Assembly (NCBI GenBank): GCA_914767715.1
Contig: OU612069.1
Coordinates: 26,597,387 to 26,657,386 of the forward strand
Source: Membranipora membranacea
Lineage: Eukaryota > Bryozoa > Gymnolaemata > Cheilostomatida > Membraniporidae
Direction of reading: 5' to 3'
DNA: 60,000 bases
The translations under genes and the position numbers were made by a program. Under the pieces are notes generated by a model. That model saw only the letters and a program-made list of their open reading frames with translations. It made no database searches and was not told where the DNA came from. Below are positions 44,401-55,535 of this stretch, piece by piece; the stretch's first letter is position 1, and the number at the start of each line of letters is the position of its first letter.

Positions 44401-46526
44401 AATCCCCCACAAAGTAGCTATAATCATAGCTAAACTCAACTCCCCCACTGAACCTAAATTGGTCTGTCATCCCCAATCTTAATTATGAAATGGGTGAGCT
44501 CTGTCATTTCAAAACATGAATCCCCCACAAAGTAGCTATAATCATAGCTAAACTCAACTCCCCCACTGAACCTATATTGGTCTGTCATCACCAATCTTAA
44601 TTATGAAATGGGTGAGCTCTGCCATTTCAAAACATAAATCCCCCACCTATTGGGTTTAGCTATGAAACCCAACTCCCCCACTAAACCTAAATTGGTCTGT
44701 CATCCCCAATCTTAATTATGAAATGGGTGAGCTCTGTCATTTCAAAACATGAATCCCCACAAAGTAGCTATAATCAAAGCTAAACTCAACTCCCCCACTG
44801 AACCTATATTGGTCTGTCATCACCAATCTTAATTATGAAATGGGTGAGCTCTGCCATTTCAAAACATAAATCCCCCACAAAGTATTTATTATATTTCACT
44901 AGATGTGTAACTTTATTGGGAAGACTGAAATAGATTGATAGGAGCAGTGGGCATATGTTCCCGGTTTATATTGCTAGCAGACACAAATTTTGTGTCTACT
45001 AGCAAAATAAACCGGGAACATGTTGTTGTGTTGGGTCAGTGTCAGTGGTGCAAGGGTAAAGTATGTTACATTTGAACAAAAGAGACGGTATGGTGCTTGT
45101 AAAATAGGGTCCATTGTGCATATCTAATCCGCTTCAGTCCTGCTCATACCCAGGGTGCTTATAAAGTTACAGAACTAGTGAAATATAATAAATATTAAGT
45201 TGGGGATTTATGTTTGGCAATGACAGGAATCATCCATACACGAACCTTTGTGTTGTTGTTCCTCAACATCTTTCAAATCATCAGCTGTCCCAGTAACTGG
45301 CTCAGCAGCAGGAGTGGTTGCATCATAAGTAGTTTCATCATCAGACTCTAAAAATGTATAGCATCACTCAGATTAGCTAGTTGCTACGAGGCAAGATTTT
45401 ACGGGAATAGTGGTAGTAATTGCAGATTTCTACCTTTCATCAGATTCGAATCCGAATCAATGGGCAGGATTCAGGAAGAAGTTGTCTCCACTGTGCTATT
45501 GCATTATCCATCAATGTAACAAGTACATATCTCACGGCTTCACACTTTGCATGAGGTTTTCCCCTATTGAAAGTAACAGCTAATACTACAGGGCAACTTA
45601 CTGCTATCAACTAACTGCTCCATGCAGTAAATGGGAAGGAAACCTCACGCAAAGCGTGAAGTTGGTAGACATGCACTTGTTACATCGATGGATAATGAAA
45701 TAGCACAGTGGAGACATGTTCTTCTTGAATCCTGCCCATTCACCAACAATTGGATGACCTGAGCGGAATAGTAGCATTTAACTATGATATTTGTCTCTAG
45801 ACATTCAGATATCAAATTGAACCACCGTCGCAATTCAATTACAAGCTGGTATATTGCGGTCCTGGGCTACAGTAGCAAACATGGAAAGATATTGAACAAT
45901 GTAATTAAATTAGCAAAGCTTTTTCACCTGTATAGAGTCGAACCTGTATTTGAAAAGAAGGTTGTTGTCAAGTTCTAAGTCTTGGAATATGGTATAATTA
46001 CCTTTTTGCTGTGATTAGGAATCTTCCATGTATATCATAGGTTTCTAAAGTGGGTGTAGAAGCATAGTCTAGTGATCCTAAGCAATAATTATAGTTCACA
46101 GTGCAAGCATAGACAATAAAACTAACCTGATGCGGCAGACATAGCTTTACGATCTCATCTTCGAGAAACTTGACTCTGATCTTGCTAGTCTCTATCTCCA
46201 AACCTATTACAACAGCTTTATACCAGTGACCATTGCGCCAAAGCGCCTGAACCAAGTCGCCAATCTCGCAATTGAACTCCTGAAAATGAAATCATAATAA
46301 GGCAGACCAGATAGTTATTACAGCTTATGAGTTAAACCTGCAACTGTTCATACATCTGTGTTTCTTATTATAATAGTACAAAAATCGATAGAGTTTCTCC
46401 CCACTTTTTCTTGTTCTTCTAAACTAAGATCGTATCTTCTACTTCTGCAAAGGTTTTCTTGTAATTCCCGAATTTAGACGTAATTTATTTAATGATACTT
46501 ACAGCGCAGAGATTTCTCTTCCGCAT
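41480..46526 (-). CDS. Tudor-like plus SANT/Myb-like protein, six exons, complete by phase
   Basis: Minus-strand exons: 46526-46503 (ATG, MRKRNLCA, inside the right arm), 46279-46127, 45345-45246, 42538-42353, 41835-41785, 41652-41480 (TAA). Phases agree at every join and the product is about 228 residues. Exon 2 is a Tudor/chromo-like barrel (GDLVQALWRNGHWYKAVVI, IRVKFLEDEIVKL). Exons 3-5 are acidic and serine-rich (SSSDSSSGSSSGDDSSASSY, AEDEQDTDAEENQ). The last exon is a single SANT/Myb-like helical unit (CWTEEEIKKLTSVWDL, then KKLPNKQEMEMAAKSLN). Such a layout suits a chromatin reader with DNA-binding ability, or a transposon accessory protein. The donor of exon 3 (GTTCGT) is weak. A role with the integrase is inference only. 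Confidence 0.65.
43575..44205 (+). repeat. 118-bp satellite array, forward half
   Basis: Units begin GTGATGACAGACCAATATAG at 43575, 43693, 43811, 43929, 44047 and 44165, exactly 118 bp apart. Each has GTTTAGTGGGGGAGTTGAG, a near-palindromic TAGCTATGATTATAGCTA and GAGCTCACCCATTTCATAAT. More diverged relatives precede it (42880-43560). It lies in intron 3 of the Tudor/SANT-like gene. Confidence 0.92.
44206..44885 (-). repeat. 118-bp satellite array, inverted half
   Basis: After a scrambled switch segment (44206-44290) the same unit continues on the opposite strand. GGTCTGTCAT lies at 44343, 44461, 44579, 44694 and 44811, so steps are 118, 118, 115 and 117. The array then leaves through a mirrored copy of the flank TATTTATTATATTTCACTAG. 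The two halves together form a potential foldback with arms of about 600 bp. Confidence 0.92.
44955..45021. repeat. 67-bp imperfect palindrome at the edge of the satellite
   Basis: ATGTTCCCGGTTTATATTGC and its mirrored partner flank an AGACACAAATTTTGTGTCT centre. Only a few positions mismatch. It marks the right border of the inverted satellite array. Confidence 0.7.
45461..45740. mobile_element. Foldback MITE of about 280 bp in intron 2 of the minus gene
   Basis: Left words TGGGCAGGATTCA, TCTCCACTGTGCTATT and ATGTAACAAGT are mirrored in order at the right, giving arms of about 105 bp around a short centre. There is no coding frame. It is a typical small inverted-repeat transposon; no target duplication was fixed. 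Confidence 0.72.
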
Positions 46527-47163
46527 CTTCTTGCATCAGGTTGTGTTTGTGTACTGGGTAACAATATTTATTGACTGGTGCATTGAAGCCTGGATTACGT
46601 TGTGTTTGTCAAGAATACAGTAGAACAGGATAAGTTTCTGATCGTTGGCAATTTTTACAACCATTTTTAATCATTCTTGAATTTCTCAATTGTTCAAGGT
46701 ATCAAAAAGGTGATATTACATTTTTACAAGTAAATCATAAGAACTAAAGTTAATATTGATCTAGCAGATAAAGCGAAACTGTGTTTCCATTAATGAAAGA
46801 TTGCTGACAGGTTTTGTTCAAGTTAATAGCATGAAACAAGCCCATTCTACAGTAGGTATTTTTGTGTGAGCTCATACACTGCCTGTGGTGATCCCCCAGA
46901 GGTGCGAAAGGATTCTCATAATCCCCACACAGTTTTAAATTTATATATAATTGGCAAATAAGCAAACTCCTTGCATAGGGAGTTGTCTTCCTTATCGTAT
47001 CAACAAAATATCAGCCTTGTGCATGACCACACCATGCAAGACTTAACACCTTTTTAGACCATTTGAGATGCCAATTTTATATGGGGGTTTTTCAGTCACC
47101 CATAAATTTTATATCCCCCACAGAGGGGGCTCATTTTTCATACCATCCCCATAAACTACAAAG
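46391..47163 (-). repeat. Right inverted-repeat arm
   Basis: This is the reverse complement of the left arm (34698-35443), with some small differences and a few extra bases. It carries the first exon (46526-46503) of the Tudor/SANT-like gene and the region before it, which should hold that gene's promoter. Confidence 0.85.
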
Positions 47164-47169
47164 TATATA

Positions 47170-47214
<45 letters not shown>

Positions 47215-47226
47215 TATATATATATA
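47164..47226. repeat. TA-dinucleotide microsatellite at the right border of the inverted repeat
   Basis: Almost pure alternating AT. A shorter TA-rich run (34672-34692) sits at the other border, which may mean that the element inserted into, or carries, TA repeats. Confidence 0.85.
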
Positions 47227-47439
47227 ACAAAATATTTTGTCAGTCACGTAAGTCTAAAATTATCTCACTAATATTAATGTATATTTTTAGGGACTCCAGA
47301 TAAAAATTTAATTTTGGTGCAACGAGATTACACTCATTATTTTTACATCACTTTTACGTATCAAATGAAGAAAAGACGGTAATGAAGCTGCTAGTGAAGG
47401 CAGCAAACAAAGAAGCGGGCCTCCCGCTGGACCACGATT

Positions 47440-49010
47440 AATGTAGGTTAAAACATGAATGTGTGACTTGTTTTCTGTTGTGACTCAGTTGTGCCAATTT
47501 TAAATAAATAATTTGAAATGCATACAAAAAGGCTAACCTTCAACTGGCTGAAACCTGCAGAGATCAAACTTGTGAAGGTCGCCCAATGGGTAAAGTTTGT
47601 TTTCGATATTCGCAAGAATATTGCATCAGTTGTACGTGGAATCATAGCATTAATGCAGCAGACCAACCACACAGTACCAGATGTACTCTTTGGAAAGTCG
47701 TCGGGCTAGTGAAGCAGACAGTCTGCAACATCAACAGCCATCACACTGCTTTCAGAAAAAGTGGGGCGTCAATAAGCCAGATGGTTCATTCAATATTCGC
47801 ATCTTGGTATTGTAACGATGACTGGGGAAGGGTATCATGCTTCAGATGGTGAAATTGAGTAGAAGACAATGGTCAAAGGTCAAGACACATGAGAAGTATG
47901 CCAAGGTATACAGTAGGCAGCAGGCCTATGAAGAACTTCAAACGATATCGAAAATGCGTTGTAAGCCTGGACCGATGTTGACTGTTGCGAAAAAAAGATG
48001 TACTTGCGTGTTTATTTTCATTATCAGTTCTGATTTTATTTTCAGTGCATCAGGGCTGCAGTTTGTATAAAACATTTATCAATAGCAGTGGATTATTTGC
48101 TGCTGCTTCTGATATTAGCATTGAGCATCAGAACTGAAACATCACACAATTGGCATTATCCTATTTTAGGTACAGCTCTTCATAAAGGGAAGGAGGAGAA
48201 GCTGGAGAAGAGACGAATTGAGAGAGCTAACATGAAAAGGAATCCTAAGTATGATATAGACCAGCTAAACGCTGCAGTATATGTATGGCCGCAAATGTTT
48301 TTTGCACCTAGGTTTACCAACGTCCTAGTACCTTGCAATAACTTTTATGGTTTGATTGCATTCACCACATTGTACAAGGAAGCTTTTGTGCCAAATGCAC
48401 AGTGGTAGGGCTAGATATGCTTAAGTTTTTCATCTGTAACTAGTTGCTTAGAAAGTAAATTTTAGTTCTCGTTCGATTAAATTTCTACTCCTTGACCAAC
48501 TTCGCATTGAAAAGTGTATTTGGAAAGGCATACAAAAAAATTTATCTTCAATCGGCTGAAACATGAAGGGATCAAACTTGTGTAGTTATACGTGGAGTCA
48601 TAGCATCAATGCGGCAGACCGACCACACAGTACTAGATGTGCTCTTTGAAAAGCTGTACGAGCTAGTGAAGCAGACAGTCTGCAACATCAACAGCCATCA
48701 CTGCCTTCAGAGAAAGTGTGGTATCAGGAAGCCAGATATGGTTCATTCAATCGTCGCATCATGGTTGGGTGACAATGAAGGGAAAGGGTATCATGCTTCA
48801 GAGACATGGAGTAGAAAACAATGGTCAAAGGTCATGACACATATGGAAGTACCCCCAGGTATACAGTAGGCAGCAGGCGTATGAGGAACTCCGACGAATG
48901 CTCTAATCATACCCCTATCATCTATACAATGCTGTCAACCCGCCTGGAACAGTCCGTAATAAACCCTACATCCCCATGACTCTACACAATGGCATTCATT
49001 ATGTTGTGTC
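47440..49010 (+). pseudogene. Two diverged copies of a transposon-derived coding block
   Basis: 47517-47960 and 48525-48900 share AAAAAGGCTAACCTTC-type, CAGTCTGCAACATCAACAGC and GGTATCATGCTTCAGA words. Translations look related but broken (VKQTVCNINSHH in both; GYHASETWSRKQWSKV in the second). A piece with KGKEEKLEKRRIERANMKRN at 48180-48260 recurs near 49915. They precede a P-element-type transposase piece in the same orientation and are probably from the same family. Stops and frame changes abound. Confidence 0.5.
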
Positions 49011-49426
49011 TTCTGGTAAGGTCTTCCCATATAAACGCCTGCTCCACAAAATTGAAGTGCCTTGGACTCGGTGTTTGTATTTGATTCTAACTATCAGGCG
49101 GCCCACCATGAGGCTAGTAGGATATTTTTTTAAATACTACTGATCATGCCCGAAAAGATGCTAACACCTCATTTCACTATTTTATCATTTATTATTATTT
49201 CATTGTTATAGTCAATCTGTTAATCTTTCTTATATTATATTTTTATCTGAATTCAACGGAGCTATGGTAGCCAACACTGAAAAAATATGTTCCTCGATGC
49301 AAATACCCGGACGCCGAAGAACTATGAATAACGTTGTGTCCAACTGTGAAAGGATGAAAAACAATTGATATAAGCTTGATGAAATGCTATGGCCATTGAC
49401 AAAGCATTTCTAGCACAAACCAAAAG

Positions 49427-49800
49427 GTGGCCACAAATGAACTAGCATTCATGGTACAGGGTCGAAAGCAACGCCTCACCGATCCAGTTGGACTGTATGC
49501 TACAACAGGAGCCTCTAACGTCCAAATGTATCATTGCTTTTGGGAATGTGTGGAATACTTGGAGATGGCTGGATTCAGGGTACGCTCGATTGCATGCAAT
49601 GGGGAACCAGCAAACTGTAAGATGTTCAAACTTATGAAAGTGACTACCCTGAAGATGATATAATCTTCAGATGCTACAACCGAAATGATTGCTGACCGCC
49701 CGATATACTCCATATCAGACGAACCTCATCTAGTCAAGACCACTAGGAACTTTTCTGAGAACTCTGGGAGCCACCTCAAGTCAAGATGCATTATGGTGAG
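49427..49800 (+). pseudogene. P-element/THAP9-type transposase fragment
   Basis: VGLYATTGASNVQMYHCFWE, then CVEYLEMAGFRVRSIACNGE and, after a frame change, YSISDEPHLVKTTRNFSENS follow the RNase H-like core of P-superfamily transposases, where a D/E is followed by PHL.KT.RN. A shift of frame occurs around 49630-49690 (ESDYPEDDIIFRCYNRN is read in another frame). It ends at a GTGAGT donor at 49799. The copy is dead. The domain cuts and rejoins DNA in active relatives. Confidence 0.72.
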
Positions 49801-50349
49801 TATGTTTAATCTGATAGGATGAGAAAATGTGATGCTGATGTGAACATCAAAACTGCCAAATGTAGAAAATGTGGTAAGTGCAAGTTTTCGCAGTGCAGAA
49901 TCTTAGGTACAGCTCATCATAAAGGGAAGGAGGAGAAGCTGGAGAAGAGACAAATTGAGGGAGCTTATATGAAAAGGAATCCTCAATATGCCACCCATCA
50001 CAACATTCCTGCACACCACTTGCAGTGAACATTTCACTAGAATAGCTGACAACGATAATCACCCCTTGAACTCTCGTATTAAAATAAACACAAACAGAAC
50101 ATCTGCTCGTAGAGCAAAAATTGATAAATATAGGCCATCCAAGTGTAGAACAACCAAAAGACAAAATACCTTTTTTGAATTTTTTATATGCGATTTTTTA
50201 ACTAATGCAGCTCAGACTCCTTTTATTATTATTTTTCCATGTATGTGCTGTACATTCGATGCTATCAACCTATCACAGGACGGATATTAGAATTTAGGCA
50301 ATAAACAAACTTCAAACTTCAAACTTGTAGCGAGTGTTCTTCGATGGCC

Positions 50350-51451
50350 CTACAGGCAAGTTGAACTAAGCATTTAATAATTACAACAGAAAACTGCCTG
50401 ATACGATAAAAACTGTGTGTGAGTAAGAAAACAAGGAGAAGGGTCCATCAACAGCTACCATCAGTACCAGACCAGCAGAGAAACAGGAGTCAACATATGA
50501 GCAGAAAGGCAATGCTTATGTTATTTATAACATAACAAATCCTTTTTTTCTTCTGTCTGAACAAGAGATGGGATGGTTGCTGACCTCAAAGTGCTTCGAG
50601 CTAGACATAAGGCTAAACTTTTGTATGTGTATGCATGATGCGATGTCTCTTGAGATTCTCAGGCAATTCTTGAGCAAGGGTGTGGGTATACAATGCCTTT
50701 GTGTGGCTATGATGCCTAGTATGCAATGTGCAATTTATCAGTTTAGACTACTGAATCTTTTTTTAGTCCAAGGATTGGCTTAGCAGCCCCTGTTAGGGGG
50801 TCGCAACATCTGCGTGAGACATTTGATGAAAGGAGGAGGTAGATAATGAATGATGCCCCAGGGATGAAAGATATCCTCTTCAAGATTGGCACCTTGTGGC
50901 CGCCCTATGGTGGGAGCTATTGAGCTTTCGGTATTGCTTTTAAACAAGGCAAGGGTGAGAAGTACCTACGCCAGTTTGTGATTCGAGAAGGGCTGCCAGC
51001 TTACAATGAGGGGGGAGGGGGCCAGTTCATCTAGCACCCAAAATTGGTCCCTTTTTGAAAACAATGCCATCAGTCCTATGAGTAAGTTTTACCAGCTTTT
51101 TTAGATCTTTTTTTAGAGAATTACCAAATCCAGTTGAGAGATGAACAGTGAATCTATGTTTTGCACTAGCGTAGCAGATTGGTAACCAATTTTGCTTTCC
51201 GTGCTCGTTATCTATTCAGTTGTCATTTTATTATAAGTACTGATTAAATTTCTCCATTCTGCATATGCTTGAACTTCAGCCTGAACCTTGAGTCGGTGAG
51301 AAAAAAAAATGCTGCAAAGGGAGTCACCCTTTTTGAATATTAAAACAAAAATGATAATAGTGCTATATTCTCTACCATGCCATGTAATGGTTGACTGCTC
51401 TTGTTCTAAGAGTGGCAACTACTGTTAATGCTTCCATGACTTTTTTTTCAG
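50350..51451. other. Interval with weak coding signal
   Basis: A broken frame around 50810-51040 (GRQHLRETFDERRR, APGMKDILFKIGTLWPPYGG, GKGEKYLRQFVIREGLPAYN) looks protein-derived but contains stops and is unknown to me. The frame 50568-50783 has no motif. Confidence 0.35.
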
Positions 51452-52766
51452 ATAAAGAACATCACAGATTTGTAAATTTTACCCCCTCATCGACAGGTAT
51501 TATTAGTGACATTTTTTTAAATAGAACAGCTGGCGACTATCAAGTGTATTGCGGGGATTGAATTTTGTTAGTGTTAAAATAAGTAGTTACCAGTAGTTTT
51601 GAGTAAATTCTGAAATCTCATGTTCAGTTGCCAGTATGGTTAGGGGCCACAAGCCCATATCTTAATTTCTTCCATTAAGGTCGACAACACACGCGGTAAC
51701 TCGGTATAGAAAGCAGCTTCGACAAAATCTAGAACTCTCAGCAACAAAGAAGAAACTGGTGGTGTACTTGCTACCTGCTAACTGTTCCCTTCTCATAGGG
51801 TCGGATATGACTCAGGGGGAGATATATGCCTTTCCATACACACTGCAGGTACATACTTCATTTAATCCCACTCGCTATTCAGATTGAGTTTGAATTTGTG
51901 GATCGGTAACTTCATGCAGCATAATTTACTTATATACCAGAAAAAGAGTGCCCACTGTATGGCTAGAATTCAAGATTGGTAAGAATGCGAATCTTCCTTT
52001 TCTATTATTTAACAATTTTACATTTTATATTATTTCTATTATTAGCATGCAGAACTGAATTTCAAACGACATCTATATTTGATACAGAACTGAACTGTTA
52101 CATAGTCCTTGGTATTAATCGACAATCAACCGACTTTGAAGTGTTTTTCACGAGCTATATAACTCTTGGTACAAAATACTGGGGTTGGCTGAAAAGGATC
52201 GATCAACCAAGATCAGAAACACAGAAGCCCTTCCTCAGCATACCACATGTGAAATCACACAAACGGAAATGCCAGGTAAGCAGCAGATCTAGGACATCAG
52301 GTATCAAAACAAACCTTGGCAACTCCAGCACCGCTCAAACCAACACCGAAATGATGTCTTGTTTTTTAGGTTTGAGCTTGACCCTAATAAAATGAGTTTG
52401 GATTGCAAATATTTCCTCATTCACCCTTAAACAGAATGAATCACACATGTCCATGGGAGTAGTGCTTGCTTAGACAATTTGTCTCTCTCCTCTATATTTC
52501 CATAGGATTTCACTTGTTAGTTGTCTCCCTTTAGTCAATCTGGGCTCAATTCCACAATCGCTATATTCAACATTGAATATTTACCTGCTAATTTAACACT
52601 GTGATCATGAGTGTGGTTTTTTCACCTAAGTTTTTTTTTATTTCAGAGAGGAAAAGAGTTGAAAGAAGCTCAACTAGAGTCGACACGTCAACACATCGGC
52701 CAAAACGGAGAATATCTAATTCAAGTAGCCAATGACATCTCAAATATCGGACTAAGTGACTGTTAA
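51452..52766 (+). CDS. Exons of an unidentified + strand gene
   Basis: Supported pieces are 51452-51496 (KEHHRFVNFTPSST), 51680-51848 (STTHAVTRYRKQLRQNLELS, then VVYLLPANCSLLIGSDMTQG), an exon ending at 52275 (FFTSYITLGTKYWGWLKRI, then IPHVKSHKRKCQ) and 52647-52766 (RGKELKEAQLESTRQHIGQN, then TAA). The last two join in phase 0. The first two do not join in phase, so an exon is missing or the set is not one gene. A further coiled-coil-like piece (QNEKVIEELCSRYSRLQHKL) lies at 52864-52948. No family is recognised. Confidence 0.45.
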
Positions 52767-53099
52767 ATTACCTGGTATCTTTTGTCCAGTTTCCTCCCTA
52801 ATGAGACAGGGTGATGTCTCGTGAAAAGAACACACTGACATTCACACCAACACTGTATTGTAGGTGCGAACACTCAAAATGAAAAAGTTATTGAGGAGCT
52901 TTGCAGCCGGTATAGCAGGTTACAGCACAAGCTACTCACTGAAGCAGGTAAGACAAACACATGTATTTGATTTCGCTTCGATTTTTAAAATTAACACTCA
53001 TAGAAGAGGTTTGCTGACAACGTCGATACGTATGAAAATTATGTTCAGGGAGCTCAGGGAAATGAAGGCCAAGGGCAGGTGCTGGCTGAAATAGACCCA

Positions 53100-55097
53100 A
53101 CTAACCACTGCCGCACAGCACATCGGCCCAGAAATTTGTTACTCTGCTTGGGCCTTTAACGATTTTTATCTCAATAAGATTATGTAGACAAAAATTTAAT
53201 TGGAATGACAAAGCTTAAAATGAGCGGAGTTGCCATCTACTGGCAATGGTTCCTGATAACCACTGCTACCACCTCCTTGTAGACATGAGACCAACCACAA
53301 TGGCTTAAATAACCTTTACATCAATTGAATTATTCATTATTGGACGCAGTAGATACAAAAAAGAACTTTCATCAGAACTGGCTTCTAAAAAGGGAACAGC
53401 AGATTGAAGCAATTGTCCAAAAAAAACCAATATGGCGAGGTCCGTACAACATCCAGTCCATATCTTTACAAAGAAAATAGCCGCGCTATAGCAGTTAATA
53501 ATGAATTTGCTTTTTGAATTCCAAGTACTAACCAGACGCTAAAAGCAGGTAATAAACAAACAGTTTTTAGAAATGGCAAAAAATGAATTAGAAAAAATGG
53601 ATTAAACTAACAAGACATGACCTCTCAAGTACCGACAACTTCATTGAAAAAAAACCTGCTGCACATCAAACCCAGTAAGCAACCTGACACAGAAAAGTGC
53701 ACTTTGTTCTGGATTTCAAAACTAATAGTGGAAACATGCCTTCAAACTGTCCTGGTTGTGACAAGACAACAAGCATCCTATAAAGAGGTAGGTAACACAG
53801 CGAGACTGCTGCGCAACTGCAGAAGCTTGCTAAAATGGGAGAATCCCAAAACTGTGTTTCAGTTAGACACTATAATAGTCCTCTTATATGTCACATGTAA
53901 CCTTTCCCAGGTCACTCCACAGCCGCTCATTGTGGTATAGGCCTAGGGATAATAGGGTCAGGCATAACATAAAGTTAAAGCAAAGTAATGAGTTTTAAGA
54001 TCGTGAATGCTGTGGAGAGCTCCTACAGCCAAATGAATAAACTCGGAAAACTCGTCGGCCACCCTGCCACATGTAGACAACCTTGCTGACCTGTTACCGG
54101 CTACCTGTTCAAAGGGATTTGGACAACTGCTATGACATACTGCCACAAGAAGACAAAATTCAACCATTCGAGCGGTTCATGAGTATTATCTAGAGTGAGC
54201 GTCATTGCGCCCTATGGTGTGCAACAAAATATGGGTCCCACCAACAGAAGGGAGGTCATTCTAAGCATGTGAAATCGTTCTATGTAGAATCTGGAAATGC
54301 TAGCCAAAACTGAAAGATCCATTAGCGCTTGTGTAGTGCACAATAGTAACCAACACCCCATGGCTGAATGTACAAGCTTTCTTTCCATATTGGTCCATGA
54401 AAGATGACTTGTGCAAGTGCAAGTGCAAGTGCTAAGAAAGCAAGAAAATAATATTGGACACCCTGCATATATCACTGGCAAACTATCATAACATCTGATA
54501 TTTAGTAGCGCTCAATCACAGCCGAACCCTAGTGAAAGGCAAGCCCAGCCACTCATCCTTAAAATATTATCAAAATAGTATTCAGACAGGCAGAAATAGT
54601 TACTTGTCCCACTTTTCAAATGTATAAAAAAAGAGAAAGAAAATATTCCTGAAATGTTAGGGAAAAAAACAACACTGGTAGAAATATGTTGTTATTCAGA
54701 GGCTTGCTATGATGATGGAGATTTCAAAGAGTCTAGCGGCAATAATCATAGCATTCCAATATCATTGGTGTGAAACTATTTCGTTGGGCCGATTTAAAGG
54801 TATGAGACATAGACATAGGGCTTGGAAACTTCTCAATAACTGTTGCGACCCTAGGGTCTAGTATGTGTTCGCAGGTTTTTATACAGGTTACAATCAAGAG
54901 TAGTCATGAGTTGCACTGTTGAATTCGAAACTAAGCTTCCCACCCTCATGTGCACTATACACAAGCTTATCGAGAAGAGAGACAGTGCATGCAAATGCAA
55001 GTAAGTCAATAACAATTGCCACCACTAAAAATACTATCGGCCACTAACCAGAAGTTATCTACACTCCGGTACATAAACGCAGTCATTCTTGACACAG
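53100..55097. other. No supported gene
   Basis: Frames at 53617-53940 and around 54190-54440 are short or broken and match nothing I know. Some, such as MGPTNRREVILSM and VVHNSNQHPMAECTSF, have protein-like runs and could be dead transposon exons upstream of the 55098 exon. Confidence 0.35.
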
Positions 55098-55463
55098 GAG
55101 GAGCCAAAGACTCCTGCGTCAAGGGTGGACGGCATACTAATCGTCTATGACAATGTAAACCCATACGTCAAGCCCAGGCACCAGACTTCAACAAAAGGGA
55201 ACAAGTTATACAATATGACTCATGGTATCATTGTCCGAGACCATGTCCCATCTGCACATCTGTCTAAAGAACCAGCCAAGGCGGCTGAGGAGCTTGTACC
55301 TACCGACATGATGCCTGCAGAATCTGACAGGTGCATCATCGACGCATTGCTCATCAGAATTCTATGCTCGATCTGGTCAACCTCTGTCCCTAGCCTATCA
55401 TGGATGGCCACCGGTACACCCAAGCACAAATTATCGAGCTATACACACCAGAAAACTGAATTT
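55098..55463 (+). CDS. Exon of a possible DUF6589-type protein
   Basis: A TTGACACAG acceptor and a GTAAGT donor bound 122 open codons in phase 0. The piece VDGILIVYDNVNPYVKPRHQ, then NKLYNMTHGIIV, resembles the conserved core of DUF6589 proteins, in which a YDN motif is followed by a basic/His segment. DUF6589 proteins are of unknown function and are often found in mobile contexts. The similarity is from memory and weak. A young LTR retrotransposon has inserted 73 bp after the donor, inside the following intron. Confidence 0.4.
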
Positions 55464-55530
55464 GTAAGTATCAATTTTTATAAGTTTGTAGTTAGAGGAG
55501 GGTTGGAATACTCACAACTTATTTTTGGTT

Positions 55531-55535
55531 AACCC
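55531..55535. other. Target-site duplication, left (AACCC)
   Basis: AACCC directly before the left LTR is repeated directly after the right LTR at 59743-59747. A 5-bp duplication is usual for LTR element integrases and confirms both borders. Confidence 0.9.

Larger units (their letters stand above)
34698..47163. mobile_element. 12.5-kb candidate DNA transposon bounded by inverted repeats of about 750 bp
   Basis: The left arm (34698 to about 35443) reads CTTTGTAGTTTATGGGGATG inward; the right arm (about 46391 to 47163) is its reverse complement. By eye they match over most of their length. Both outer edges abut TA-rich microsatellite, so I cannot define a target duplication. Inside are an integrase core (35421-35987, +), a HECT C-lobe (37716-38929, +), unidentified + exons (39199-40576), and a six-exon minus gene with Tudor-like and SANT/Myb-like modules (46526-41480). 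An alternative is two independent copies of a smaller repeat in opposite orientation around host genes. The integrase reading frame begins within or right at the edge of the left arm, which ties the arm to mobile DNA. Confidence 0.55.

Noticed and set aside
43575-44885. Regular array that could be taken for a CRISPR array
   Set aside because: The whole 118-bp unit is repeated without unique spacers, it changes strand in the middle, and the setting is eukaryotic. It is a satellite.
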